The notes under the pieces: generated by a model
Databases searched by the model: none
Seen by the model: only the letters and a program-made list of their open reading frames with translations
What the model was told of the DNA's origin: nothing
Origin: Halorussus salilacus
GTDB taxonomy: Archaea > Halobacteriota > Halobacteria > Halobacteriales > Haladaptataceae
Assembly (NCBI RefSeq): GCF_024138125.1
Contig: NZ_CP099993.1
Location: forward strand, 2,418,001 to 2,482,000
Length of the DNA: 64,000 nucleotides
Reading direction: 5' to 3'
In this document: in pieces, positions 40,941 through 49,359 of the stretch
How positions within the stretch are numbered: the first letter of the stretch is position 1
Layout: the number at the start of each line of letters is the position of its first letter
Program-made: the position numbers and the translations under genes

Positions 40941-42659
40941 TTACGCCGGGTCGAACGCCGAGTCGGCCACGCGCTCGCTCAGTTCCTCGGGCGTCCTCGC
41001 GGGTGCCGAGCGCTCGCCCTCGATCACGACGTAGGCCGCGCCCTCCTCGTGCTCGTCGCCCGCGACCTCGGGGACGACGACCTTCTCGTGGTCGGCGACC
41101 CGCAACGCGGCGCGGTGGAGGTCCGACCCCGCGTCGTCGGCGACCTCGATGAGGAGGGGGTCCCGACAGAGCCGCGCCGCGGCGGTCGCGTACCCGGCGA
41201 CCTGCACGCCGAAGCGGTCGGCGGCGTCGGCGAACGCCGCGACCGCGCCCTCGGCCGCGTCGCGATAGCGGTCCTCGCCGGTCAGGAGCGCGAGGTCGGC
41301 GAGCGCGCTCGCCATCTCGGCGTTGTCGTCGAGCGCCCGCAGGGGACGGTCGAGCAGGCCCGGTCCCGAACGGGGGCCGTCCACGAACGCGCCGTCGGGC
41401 GACTCGTCCTCGCGGAGTTCGTCGAGCGCGAAGTCGGCCACCGCGCGCGCGGCGTCGAGGTACTCCTCGTCGCCCAGCACCTGCCGGGCGGTCGTCAGCG
41501 CCGAGAGGACGAGGGCCTGGTCGGCCAACAGGCCCGACTCGCTCGTCTCTCCGTCGGCGGGTCGGAAGTGCGTGACCTCGCCGTCGTCCACGAGTTCGTC
41601 GAGGACGTGGTCGAGCGCGCGCTCGGCGTAGGTCCGCGCGCGCTCGTCGTCGGTGTAGGCGTGGAGCGTCAGGAGCGCGTCGACGGCCATCGCGTTCGAG
41701 TCGGCGAAGACGGTGTCGTCGACCGCAGGCGGGTCGGCCGACTCGCGGTCGCTCGGGTCGAGGGCGTAGTAGCCCGGGCTTCCGGACTCGGCCCCGGTCG
41801 GGGCCGAGTCCGAGTCGGGGTCCGGGTCGTCACCGGGGGCCTGACTCCCGGCGAAGGCCTCTCCGGTCCACAGCGTCGTCGTGAGGTACTCGACCGTCCG
41901 GTCGGCCGGGTCGCGGTACTCCTCCTCGCCGGTGTAGAGGTACGCCTCGGCGAACGCCCGGACCAGCGCGGCGTTGGTCGACAGCAGTTTCTCGTGGTGG
42001 ACCTCGCTCCAGTCGCGCCCCTCGGCGAACCGGAAGAAGCCGCCGTCGTAGTCGTCGAGCAGGTGCTCGCGTATCGCGGTCAGGGTCGCCAGCGCCTGCT
42101 CGCGCTCGCGCTTGAGCGCGAACTCCACGGTGCGGGGCAGGGGGAACTTCTCGCTGTCGCCCCACCCGCCGAACTGGGAATCGAACTTCTCGCCGAGCTG
42201 GCCCGCCACGAGGCGCTCGATCTCCGGGGTTAGCTCGCCCGCTGGCGGGTCCTCCCGGAGGCTCCGGGGGACCCGGGCGGCGTCCCGACCCTTGTGGGCC
42301 CAGAGGTCCCGGACGCGCTGGACCACCTGTCGCATCCCGTCGACGCCGAGGTAGGTCGCGCCGGTCAGGGTCTCGCCCTCGGGCGTGAGGAACACGTTCG
42401 AGGGGAATCCGCCGACGTTGTACCGCTCGCGGACCCGGGGCTGGCGGTCGATGTCGACCCGGACGGGCACGAACGAGTCGTTGACGTTGGCCGCCACCAT
42501 CGGGTTGCTGTAGGCTTCGCGGTCCATCTCGTGACACCACGAGCACCACGTCGCCGACAGCGAGAGCAGTATCGGCGTGTCGGTCTCTCGGGCCTCCTCG
42601 AAGGCCTCCTCGCCCCACTCGCGCCACTCGACCTTGGTCCGCTCGGCGCTCTCGTTCAT
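40941..42659 (-). CDS. DUF255 thioredoxin-like domain protein (YyaL/SPATA20 type)
   Basis: A 572-residue protein. Residues 1-150 form the DUF255 thioredoxin-like domain with WCSWCHEM (Cys39, Cys42), preceded by the conserved KVEWREWGEEAFEEARETDTPIL. The rest resembles the (alpha/alpha)6 region of YyaL/SPATA20 proteins (EKFPLPRTVEFAL, YDGGFFRFAEGRDWSEVHHEKLL). The redox role is inferred. An acidic low-complexity insert lies around residues 280-310. ATG 42659 is chosen since the longer open frame to 43115 lacks similarity. Full-length homologues are usually 600-700 residues, so this one is compact. Confidence 0.88.
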   Translation of the reverse strand: MNESAERTKVEWREWGEEAFEEARETDTPILLSLSATWCSWCHEMDREAYSNPMVAANVNDSFVPVRVDIDRQPRVRERYNVGGFPSNVFLTPEGETLTGATYLGVDGMRQVVQRVRDLWAHKGRDAARVPRSLREDPPAGELTPEIERLVAGQLGEKFDSQFGGWGDSEKFPLPRTVEFALKREREQALATLTAIREHLLDDYDGGFFRFAEGRDWSEVHHEKLLSTNAALVRAFAEAYLYTGEEEYRDPADRTVEYLTTTLWTGEAFAGSQAPGDDPDPDSDSAPTGAESGSPGYYALDPSDRESADPPAVDDTVFADSNAMAVDALLTLHAYTDDERARTYAERALDHVLDELVDDGEVTHFRPADGETSESGLLADQALVLSALTTARQVLGDEEYLDAARAVADFALDELREDESPDGAFVDGPRSGPGLLDRPLRALDDNAEMASALADLALLTGEDRYRDAAEGAVAAFADAADRFGVQVAGYATAAARLCRDPLLIEVADDAGSDLHRAALRVADHEKVVVPEVAGDEHEEGAAYVVIEGERSAPARTPEELSERVADSAFDPA

Positions 42660-43243
42660 GCGTCGGGGTTGGGAGCGGGCCGGGATGGGTCTTGCTATGT
42701 GGGGCTCGTCGGTCTCGGAGGGTGAGGGCACGAGCGGCGTCGAAGAGCGACGCAAACGGCGTCGGAAGGCAAGAGAGCAGGAGGACCGTGACGGACTCGG
42801 GGCCGCCCGGTGGGCGGCCCCGAGCCCGTTTTCCGGCGGTCGGCGCGAGACAGACGCGTCGGTCTCGCGCGAGACCGTCGAGGCGGTCGCGCCGGTCCTC
42901 CTCGCGAACGCGACCGCGGGTCGCCCTCCGCCCCACGGCATCATCGGGCGACTCTCGGCAGTCACCTGATGGAATCGCGCGACGTTTCCGAACGGCCGCC
43001 GGGAGAATCTCGACTGGACGTTCGTACTCCCGGTACTTAATCGTAGTGCTGTCTCTGGCAGCGACCGCCGGTTTCTCCTCCGAACGAAACGTATTTGATG
43101 ACGACTTCTGTACACCTACGTAGAGCCGCGTCGGCGCTTCAGTTTCTCTGCGCGCCGACGCGAGGTACGTTCGGTCGGCCGTCCCCGAGAGACCGCGTCT
43201 TCGCATCGTCCGACGCTCGACCGCCCGACGAGAGGGACCAGAC
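42660..43243. other. 584-bp divergent spacer with strong hairpin, no clear gene
   Basis: It lies between the divergent DUF255-like and DUF7504-like genes. The longest open frames (for example 42692-43123 plus) have no recognisable protein and look like GC-driven chance. A perfect hairpin at 42797-42823 (12-bp stem, GGT loop) is followed by TTTT (42829-42832), which looks like an intrinsic terminator in an otherwise upstream region. AGCGACC and GAGACCG motifs recur. A small RNA or a lost gene is possible. Confidence 0.5.
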
Positions 43244-43927
43244 ATGAGCCACGAAACGACCGGAGCGGAGGGCAGTTCCGTCGCGGGCCAGCGACCCGCA
43301 GAGCCGCCCGAACTCCCCGAGCTACCCGCGCTCCGCGCGGGCAGGACGTTGCTGGTCGCCGAGTCGGGCGACCTCGAACGCTACAACCTCGACCTGCGAG
43401 TCGCCGCGGCACGGAGCGACCCCGAAGAGAGCGCGGTGTTCGTGACGACCGAGACGGGAGCCGAGCGGATGGTCGACCGGTATCGGTCGGTCACCGGCGA
43501 CGACTCCCCGGAGACCGTCGGGGTCGTCGACGCGGTCTCGACCGACCAGAGCGTCCCGGCGACGTACCGCGAGACCCCCACCGTCTACGTGCCCGCGCCC
43601 CACGAACTCGCTCGGCTCTCGCTGGCGCTGAGTGACCTGACGCCCCCGTACGCCCACGAAGTGCGACGCAAGCACCTGGTGTTCCAGTCGCTGACGCCGC
43701 TGTTCGACGCGCTCGACGGGGCGACCGTGGCCCGGTTCGTCCGGGAGACGGTGGGCGAGTCGCCGGAGATCGACGGCTTCGCCATCTTCCGGGTCGACTT
43801 CACCGCCCACGACGAGGCCACGATGGAACGGCTGCGCGACCTCGCGGATATGCTGCTCTGGGTCGAGGAGACCCCTGACGGCGAACTCGACTACGAGTTC
43901 GAGCGCCCGCGGTCGGCGACCCGGTGA
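43244..43927 (+). CDS. Conserved haloarchaeal protein (DUF7504-like, RecA-like fold)
   Basis: A 227-residue acidic protein. The pattern RAGRTLLVAESGDLERYNLDLRVAAARS, VFVTTETGAERMVDRYR, ETVGVVDAVSTDQS and LARLSLALSDL resembles KaiC/RecA-type proteins whose Walker A lysine is lost (no GxxxxGKT here). I recall such proteins as DUF7504, often near signal-transduction genes. Function unknown. The C-terminal half ends with FRVDFTAHDEATMERLRDLADML. Start ATG 43244. Confidence 0.72.
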   Translation: MSHETTGAEGSSVAGQRPAEPPELPELPALRAGRTLLVAESGDLERYNLDLRVAAARSDPEESAVFVTTETGAERMVDRYRSVTGDDSPETVGVVDAVSTDQSVPATYRETPTVYVPAPHELARLSLALSDLTPPYAHEVRRKHLVFQSLTPLFDALDGATVARFVRETVGESPEIDGFAIFRVDFTAHDEATMERLRDLADMLLWVEETPDGELDYEFERPRSATR

Positions 43928-44035
43928 GTGTGGCCCGACCACCTTGCGTGCGACCCGACCACCTCGGAGCCCCCGAGTCAGGTCACCGGGGTCCCCGAGC
44001 GAGACGCTTACAACCCCGCGGTCCGAAATCCGACC

Positions 44036-44590
44036 GTGAGAGGGACGCGAACCGAGAGGGAGACGTGGCTCCTGTTCGGACTGGCGGCGGTGCTGGCGGG
44101 CATCGCCACGCTGGAGTTCGTCCTCGGGTTCGTCTACAGTCCCGCGCTGTTCGCCATCGCGCTCCCGTTCGCCGCGGCCGCGTACCTGGTCTGGTACCAC
44201 GCCAGCGGCCGCCTCGAAGACCGCGTCCAGCAGGGCCGGGCCGGGAGCTATCGCCGCGCCGACGCCGAGACCGGCGGGTTCGGTGCGGGACCGCGCGACT
44301 CGTTCTCGGGTCGCCGGGGCGGGTTCGGAGCGCGTGACGCCCGGGGCCGGACCGACGCCCGCGGCGCGAGCGCCGGGCGCGGAGCGCGCGCCCGGCCGGG
44401 GGCCGACGACCGACCGACGCCCGCGCAGGCCTACCGCACCCTCGGACTCGACCCCGGTGCCGACGCCGACGCGGTCCGGACGGCCTACCGAGAACGCGTG
44501 AAGGCGGTCCACCCCGACCGGGAGGGCGGCGACGAGGAGGAGTTCAAGCGCGTGAATGAGGCCTACGAGCGCCTCCAGGAGCGGGCGTGA
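44036..44590 (+). CDS. Membrane-anchored DnaJ-domain protein
   Basis: A 184-residue protein. Two N-terminal membrane helices (about residues 10-28 and 36-55) are followed by an Arg/Gly/Asp-rich linker. A C-terminal J domain (about 125-184) starts AQAYRTLGLDPGADADAVRTAYRERVKAVHPDREGG and contains the HPD triad. It probably recruits DnaK/Hsp70 to the membrane. GTG 44036 is chosen because the first helix follows directly; the longer frame from 43928 would add residues unlike the family. Confidence 0.82.
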   Translation: MRGTRTERETWLLFGLAAVLAGIATLEFVLGFVYSPALFAIALPFAAAAYLVWYHASGRLEDRVQQGRAGSYRRADAETGGFGAGPRDSFSGRRGGFGARDARGRTDARGASAGRGARARPGADDRPTPAQAYRTLGLDPGADADAVRTAYRERVKAVHPDREGGDEEEFKRVNEAYERLQERA

Positions 44591-44625
44591 GCCGAGTCGG
44601 TCCCGATGAGTCTGGATTGAATCAG

Positions 44626-44672
44626 CCCCTGTGGGCGCGACCGCGGTCGCGCCCACAGGGGGGATGTTTTTT
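44626..44672 (+). terminator. 36-nt perfect palindrome followed by T6
   Basis: The arms at 44626-44642 and 44645-44661 are exact complements (17 bp, 2-nt centre), followed 5 nt later by TTTTTT (44667-44672). This is a textbook hairpin-plus-T-tract arrangement, 35 nt after the DnaJ-like gene. The same T-tract runs into TTATAT, a likely TATA box for the next gene. Confidence 0.75.
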
Positions 44673-44723
44673 ATATCGGGACTGAGGATATGAACGCGAA
44701 CGGCGTCCCCGCGGTGACAATCC

Positions 44724-45749
44724 ATGTTGCAGGCAATGGACCACTCGGAGTTCGGGAAGTTCGTGGCGGCCCTCTGGAAGCGGCAGGGCTGGCAGACGCG
44801 GGTCAAGCGCGACGACGGACGGACGTTCGTCGCGGTCCAGCGGCCCGAGACCGGCGAGGAGGGCCTACTGTGGGCGATTCCCGCCTCCGAGGGCGAGGTC
44901 GGTGGCAAGCAGGTCCAGCAGTTCGTCAAACTCTGCCAGCAGTACGACGTCGAGGAGTCGGCCATCGTCTCGGCGGGGACGACGAGCGACCACGCCGAGA
45001 AGGTCGCGGCAGGAACCGGCGTGGAACTGCTCGACGGCGATGGCGTCGAGGCGTTCCTGAAGCAGCGGGGGCTGACCGACCTCCCCGCCGAGTTCGGCGG
45101 GGCGAGCGGGGCCGAGGGGACGGACGCGAGCGGCGAGTCCGACGACTCGTCGGACTCGCCGCTGGACCGACTCGAACCGGTCGCCCAGCGGGTCGGCGCG
45201 CTCGCCGGGAGCGTCGGGTCGAAGGGAGTCGCGGTCGCGGTCGTGGTGGTGGTCGCGCTGGTGGCGGTCGGGTTCCTCGGCGGGCCGTCGATACCCTTCC
45301 TCGGCGGGGGCGGCGACGACATCACTGCGGAGTCGGCCTCGCCCGGCGACGCCAACGCCAGCCTCTCGGTCGCGTGGAACGCCGAGGTGACTGACAGCAT
45401 CGACCCGAACGAGTCCGACGACGTGGCGTATCCCGCGCCCGAGGGTCAGGAGTTCGTGGTGGTCCAGATGAACATCCTGAACACCGGTAACGATTCGGTG
45501 CCGCTGAGTCGGGGAGCCTTCCAGCTACGGGCGAACGGCACGACCTCCCGGAGCGAGTCGTTCGCCGACCACGAGGGATTCGTCGACTTGCCGCTGAGCG
45601 CGGGTGGGAACCGGACCGCCTGGACCGCGTTCGCGGTGCCCGAGGGGTCGACCGGGACGCTGGTCTACGACCAGAACGCGACCGACGCGACCGTCGCGGT
45701 CGAGTTCGAGCGCGACACCGCCATCTCGACGAACGTGACCGCTCGGTGA
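44724..45749 (+). CDS. Mrr-type restriction-endonuclease-like domain fused to TM helix and DUF4352-like domain
   Basis: A 341-residue fusion. Residues about 5-115 resemble Mrr/type IV REase-like domains (MDHSEFGKFVAALWKRQGWQTRVKRDDGRTFVAVQRPE, then VGGKQVQQFVKLCQQYDVEESAIVSAGTTSD); the QxK-like catalytic pattern looks degenerate. After an acidic linker comes one membrane helix (about 175-200), then an extracellular DUF4352-like beta domain (EFVVVQMNILNTGNDSVPLSRGAFQLRANG). Topology suggests a membrane protein with an inside nuclease-fold domain. The start may be ATG 44736. Confidence 0.78.
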   Translation: MLQAMDHSEFGKFVAALWKRQGWQTRVKRDDGRTFVAVQRPETGEEGLLWAIPASEGEVGGKQVQQFVKLCQQYDVEESAIVSAGTTSDHAEKVAAGTGVELLDGDGVEAFLKQRGLTDLPAEFGGASGAEGTDASGESDDSSDSPLDRLEPVAQRVGALAGSVGSKGVAVAVVVVVALVAVGFLGGPSIPFLGGGGDDITAESASPGDANASLSVAWNAEVTDSIDPNESDDVAYPAPEGQEFVVVQMNILNTGNDSVPLSRGAFQLRANGTTSRSESFADHEGFVDLPLSAGGNRTAWTAFAVPEGSTGTLVYDQNATDATVAVEFERDTAISTNVTAR

Positions 45750-45817
45750 CGTTTCCGTGGGCCGGTTTCACACGATTCCGGGCAAGGCTTTTGCCGCGTC
45801 CGCCCTAATCGCGCGGT

Positions 45818-47446
45818 ATGTGCCCTAACCGGGCCACGTTGCAACGCGCTCTCGACCGCGGAGAGCGAGAGGGCGGCAACGTCGAGTTCAAAGAACGACT
45901 CACGAAGGACCTCCACCTCGCGGAGGGCCGCATGGAGAGTCTGGCCGCACAGCTCAGACACCGGGTGCTGTCGGGCGACGGCGAAGCGACCTACGTGGTC
46001 GGCGTCACCGACGACGGCGGCATCGCGGGAATCAGCCACGACGCCTTCTCCGAATCGATGGACGTGCTGAGCCTGCTCGCCGAGGAGGCGGGCGCGCACA
46101 TCGAGGGCGTACAGACGTGGGGCATCGCCGACGACGGAAGCGTCTCGACCGACGGCGACGCCGACGGCCTCGTCGGCGTGGCGACGATTCGAGAGGGCGC
46201 GATGCTCGACACCGACAGCGAACACATCGTGGTCGGGACCGCGGGCCACGTCGACCACGGCAAGTCGACGCTGGTCGGGTCGCTGGTCACGGGACAGGCC
46301 GACGACGGCGAGGGCGGGACGCGGGGGTATCTGGACGTTCAACCCCACGAGGTCGAGCGCGGCCTCTCGGCCGACCTCTCGTACGGCGTCTACGGCTTCG
46401 ACGGCGAGGGGCCGGTCCGAATGGACAACCCTCACCGCAAGTCCGACCGCGCTCGCGTGGTCGAGGAGTCCGACCGCCTCGTCTCGTTCGTCGACACCGT
46501 GGGCCACGAGCCGTGGCTCCGGACCACCATCCGGGGACTGGTCGGCCAGAAGCTCGACTACGGCCTGCTGACCGTGGCGGCCGACGACGGCCCGACCAAG
46601 ACCACCCGCGAGCACCTCGGGGTCCTGCTCGCGACCGAACTGCCGACGATGGTCGCAATCACCAAGGCCGACGCGGTGACCGACGAGCGACTCGTCGAGG
46701 TCGAGCGCGAGGTCGAGCGCCTGCTCCGGGACGCTGGCAAGACCCCCCTGCGAATCGAGCGCCACGGCACCGACGCCGCCGTCGAGGAGATCGACGAGAC
46801 CGTCGTGCCCGTCCTCACGACCAGCGCGGTCACGATGGAGGGGCTCGACACGCTGGACGAACTGTTCGAGCGCCTCCCCAAGACCACCGCCGACTCGGGG
46901 GAGTTCCGGATGTACATCGACCGCACCTACTCGGTGACGGGCGTCGGGGCGGTCGCGTCGGGCACCATCATGTCCGGGCGGGTCGAGGCGGGCGACGAAC
47001 TCCTCGTCGGCCCGATGGCCGACGGCGCGTTCCGCGAGGTCGAAGTGCGGTCCATCGAGATGCACTACCACCGGGTCGACGAGGCCAAGGCGGGCCGCAT
47101 CGTCGGCATCGCGCTGAAGGGGGTCCGCGAGGAGGACATCGAGCGAGGGATGGTCCTCCTGCCAGCCGATACCGACCCCGAACCCGTCCGGGAGTTCGAG
47201 GCCGAGGTCGTGGTGCTGAACCACCCGACCAACATCGGCGACGGCTACGAGCCCGTGGTCCACCTCGAAACCGTGAGCGAGGCGGCGTCGTTCCACCCCG
47301 AGGGCGGCCAGCTCCTGCCCGGCGACTCGGGCACCGCGACGGTCCGGTTCAAGTTCCGGCCGTACCTCGTCGAGGAGGGCCAGCGGTTCGTGTTCCGCGA
47401 GGGACAGAGCAAGGGCGTCGGCACCGTGACCGACGTGAACCCGTAA
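45818..47446 (+). CDS. GTPBP1-family GTP-binding elongation-factor-like protein
   Basis: A 542-residue translational GTPase. The N-terminal 120 residues are a family-specific domain. The GTPase has G1 AGHVDHGKST (about residues 141-150), G3 DTVGHE and G4 TKAD. EF-Tu-like domains 2 and 3 follow (YSVTGVGAVASGTIMSGRV and the end KFRPYLVEEGQRFVFREG). It matches archaeal/eukaryotic GTPBP1/GP-1-like factors linked to mRNA surveillance or ribosome handling. Start at ATG 45818. A strong hairpin follows the stop at once. Confidence 0.92.
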   Translation: MCPNRATLQRALDRGEREGGNVEFKERLTKDLHLAEGRMESLAAQLRHRVLSGDGEATYVVGVTDDGGIAGISHDAFSESMDVLSLLAEEAGAHIEGVQTWGIADDGSVSTDGDADGLVGVATIREGAMLDTDSEHIVVGTAGHVDHGKSTLVGSLVTGQADDGEGGTRGYLDVQPHEVERGLSADLSYGVYGFDGEGPVRMDNPHRKSDRARVVEESDRLVSFVDTVGHEPWLRTTIRGLVGQKLDYGLLTVAADDGPTKTTREHLGVLLATELPTMVAITKADAVTDERLVEVEREVERLLRDAGKTPLRIERHGTDAAVEEIDETVVPVLTTSAVTMEGLDTLDELFERLPKTTADSGEFRMYIDRTYSVTGVGAVASGTIMSGRVEAGDELLVGPMADGAFREVEVRSIEMHYHRVDEAKAGRIVGIALKGVREEDIERGMVLLPADTDPEPVREFEAEVVVLNHPTNIGDGYEPVVHLETVSEAASFHPEGGQLLPGDSGTATVRFKFRPYLVEEGQRFVFREGQSKGVGTVTDVNP

Positions 47447-47475
47447 GGTCGCGCGACCGCTTCGGTCGCGCGACC
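47447..47475 (+). terminator. 12-bp hairpin directly after the GTPBP1-type gene
   Basis: The GGTCGCGCGACC arms (47447-47458 and 47464-47475) are perfect, with a 5-nt loop, starting 1 nt after the TAA. No T-tract follows, so the terminator role is inferred from position. Confidence 0.55.
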
Positions 47476-47549
47476 CTACTCCTCGCGCGACGGGGCCGGG
47501 ACCCCTCCCGGACGCGTGAGTTTTTGTACCCCGGTCGAGGAGTGACCCC

Positions 47550-47870
47550 ATGAACCGAACCCGCGTCGTCGAACTCGCCACCGGCGTCCTCGTCGCCGTC
47601 CTGTTCACCCTGAGTCTGGCGGGCACGTACGTCGCGGTTCAGGAGGGGACCGGCGTCGTCTCCGCGCTGTTGGGCGTCTACCTGACCGGCATGCTGGTCG
47701 CGGCGGTCGCGCTGGACGCGATGCGGGCCCGGTGGTGGCGAATCGCGTTCTTCGCTGGCGTGGCGGTGTGGGGAGGTTACGAGTACGCGACAACCGGGGG
47801 CGCGTTCGCGGCGGTGCTGGCGGCGATGGGTCTGGTGATGGTCGCGGCGAGTCTGTGGGGCGAGGGGTAG
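47550..47870 (+). CDS. Small three-TM membrane protein (106 aa)
   Basis: A hydrophobic protein with three or four membrane helices (about residues 8-31, 35-57, 63-78, 83-101), starting MNRTRVVELATGVLVAVLF and ending SLWGEG. It resembles other tiny haloarchaeal membrane proteins but has no recognisable motif. The TATA-like TTTTTG at about 47521-47526 lies about 27 nt before the ATG. It is convergent with the HAD gene, with stops 5 nt apart. Confidence 0.72.
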   Translation: MNRTRVVELATGVLVAVLFTLSLAGTYVAVQEGTGVVSALLGVYLTGMLVAAVALDAMRARWWRIAFFAGVAVWGGYEYATTGGAFAAVLAAMGLVMVAASLWGEG

Positions 47871-47874
47871 GGAC

Positions 47875-48579
47875 TCACCACGTCGCGTCTCGCAACGCCG
47901 ACAGCGACCCGAACGCGTAGTGAGGTTCGGGGTCCGGCTTGACCCCCTCGTCGGCGGGCACCCACGCCGACCGCAGGCCCGCGGCGTGGGCACCCGCCAC
48001 GTCCGACGACAGCGAGTTCCCGACGTGGACCGCCCGGTCGGGCGACGAATTCAGTTCCGACAGCGCCGCCTCGAAGGGCTCGGGGTCGGGCTTGGAAGCG
48101 GTGTCGTGGCCCGCGAACACCACCGCCTCGAAGGCGTCGGCGAGTCCGGCGGCCTCCAGTTTGGTGGTCTGCATCCCCGGCGGGCCGTTGGTCACGACCC
48201 CGAGCGCGCACTCGTCGGCGAGCGCGTCGAGGGCCTCGCGCGCGCCGGGGAGGGGCCGGACCCGCGACTGGTCGCGCGCGTCGGCGAAGGCGTCGGCGAC
48301 CGCCCGGCCCAGTTCGGGGTCGCGGCCGCGGTCGGCGGCGAGTTCGGCGAAGCAGTTGGCCCGGCCCTCCGCGATGGAGACGCCGGGACCGAGGTGGTCG
48401 TCGAACCGCTCGAAGTACGCCTCGACCTCGAAGAGGGGCTCGACTCCGGCGCGCTCGAAGGCGATTTCGAGGACCTCGCCGGGGGTGCGCTCGTACTCCA
48501 CGAGCGTCCCGTCGAGGTCGAAGAGGACTGTGTCGATGGGTCCGGGTTCGTTTCTGTCCGGGTCGGCGTTCGAAGCCAT
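47875..48579 (-). CDS. HAD-family hydrolase
   Basis: A 234-residue haloacid dehalogenase-type phosphatase. Motif I DTVLFDLDGTLVEYE is at about residues 17-31 (nucleophile Asp). Motif II is GVVTNGPPGMQTTKL, motif III Lys is in DTASKPDPEPFEAAL, and motif IV is AVHVGNSLSSDVAGAHAAG. A helical cap domain (about 40-105) suggests subfamily I, acting on a small phosphorylated metabolite. ATG 48579 is chosen just before the hydrolase core. Confidence 0.92.
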   Translation of the reverse strand: MASNADPDRNEPGPIDTVLFDLDGTLVEYERTPGEVLEIAFERAGVEPLFEVEAYFERFDDHLGPGVSIAEGRANCFAELAADRGRDPELGRAVADAFADARDQSRVRPLPGAREALDALADECALGVVTNGPPGMQTTKLEAAGLADAFEAVVFAGHDTASKPDPEPFEAALSELNSSPDRAVHVGNSLSSDVAGAHAAGLRSAWVPADEGVKPDPEPHYAFGSLSALRDATW

Positions 48580-48681
48580 GTCGTTCGTGCCGGGGGTTGG
48601 TGGTGTCTCGTGATAAAGGTCGTCTCTCGGGCGAGAGACACCGAAACTGAGGGCCGGAGAAGGCTCGAAATGGTGGACCGA

Positions 48682-48833
48682 GTCCGAGACGCTAGCTACT
48701 CCCGGTACCGATGAGGCCGCACCGCGACCGCACCGCACAGCACCGCGACCGCACCGCAACCGCGCCCCGTGCCTCCCCGCGTGCGGTCGCGCCTTCGCCG
48801 AAGGCGCGACCGCGGCGCATCCCGTGGTCGGTG
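48682..48833. repeat. Dispersed intergenic hairpin element, copy C (swapped hairpin)
   Basis: The flanks match copies A and B: GTCCGAGACGCTAGCTAC at the left, GATGAGGCCGCACC, then a long CACCGCGACCGC simple repeat, GCGCCCCGTGCCTCCCCGCG, and at the right CGCGGCGCATCCCGTGG. The 31-nt hairpin (48783-48813) has arms of unrelated sequence to those in A and B (GCGGTCGCGCCTTCG and its complement). The stem is still a perfect 15 bp. It lies about 36 nt 3' of the stop of the minus-strand gene at 48869. Confidence 0.75.
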
Positions 48834-48868
48834 GCAATTCGCGAAACCGAGACGCTCGGACAGGCGCG

Positions 48869-49357
48869 CTACGCCGCCCGATAGCCGTCTTCCGTCTTCT
48901 CGGCAAGTCCCAACAGCGTTGCCCAGTCGAGCAGGTATTCGACGCGCTCGCGCCAGATGGTCTCCCAGGAGTTGGGGTTCTTGTGGTGTTCCCACGTCGG
49001 CACCTCGTCGCGGAACGCCCCGAACGCCTCGTCGACCGATACCGGGCCGTCGCTCTCGTCCAGAATTTCGAGGAGCGCGGGCACCCCGAAGACCCCTTCG
49101 CGGAATCGCTCGCGGAGGGACGCCGGTTCGGGGTCGGCGCGAACGCGGGCGAACCCCGAGTCGGTCTCCTCGGCGAGGCCGAGCGCCCGGAGGAAGGTGA
49201 GCCACGTCCGGGCCTCGTCCCTGCTCGTGAGGTCGGTCCGGTCGAGCATCCGGGCACAGCAGTCGTCCTCGCTACCCGGAACGAGCGGGACCGCCTTCTG
49301 GGCGGTCGCCACGAAGTCGAGCGACTCGGGGGGTTCGGGGACGAGCTTGAACCGCAT
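48869..49357 (-). CDS. Two-winged-helix-like protein in operon with mch
   Basis: A 162-residue protein with two similar helical halves: RDEARTWLTFLRALGLAEETDSGFARV and RVEYLLDWATLLGLAEKTEDGYRAA, each looking like a winged-helix module. A short region DDCCARMLDRTDL carries two adjacent cysteines. It starts 2 nt after the mch stop and is therefore cotranscribed with it, which suggests a role in C1 metabolism or its regulation, but I do not know the family's function. The dispersed element copy C lies 3' of it. Confidence 0.72.
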   Translation of the reverse strand: MRFKLVPEPPESLDFVATAQKAVPLVPGSEDDCCARMLDRTDLTSRDEARTWLTFLRALGLAEETDSGFARVRADPEPASLRERFREGVFGVPALLEILDESDGPVSVDEAFGAFRDEVPTWEHHKNPNSWETIWRERVEYLLDWATLLGLAEKTEDGYRAA

Positions 49358-49359
49358 CG

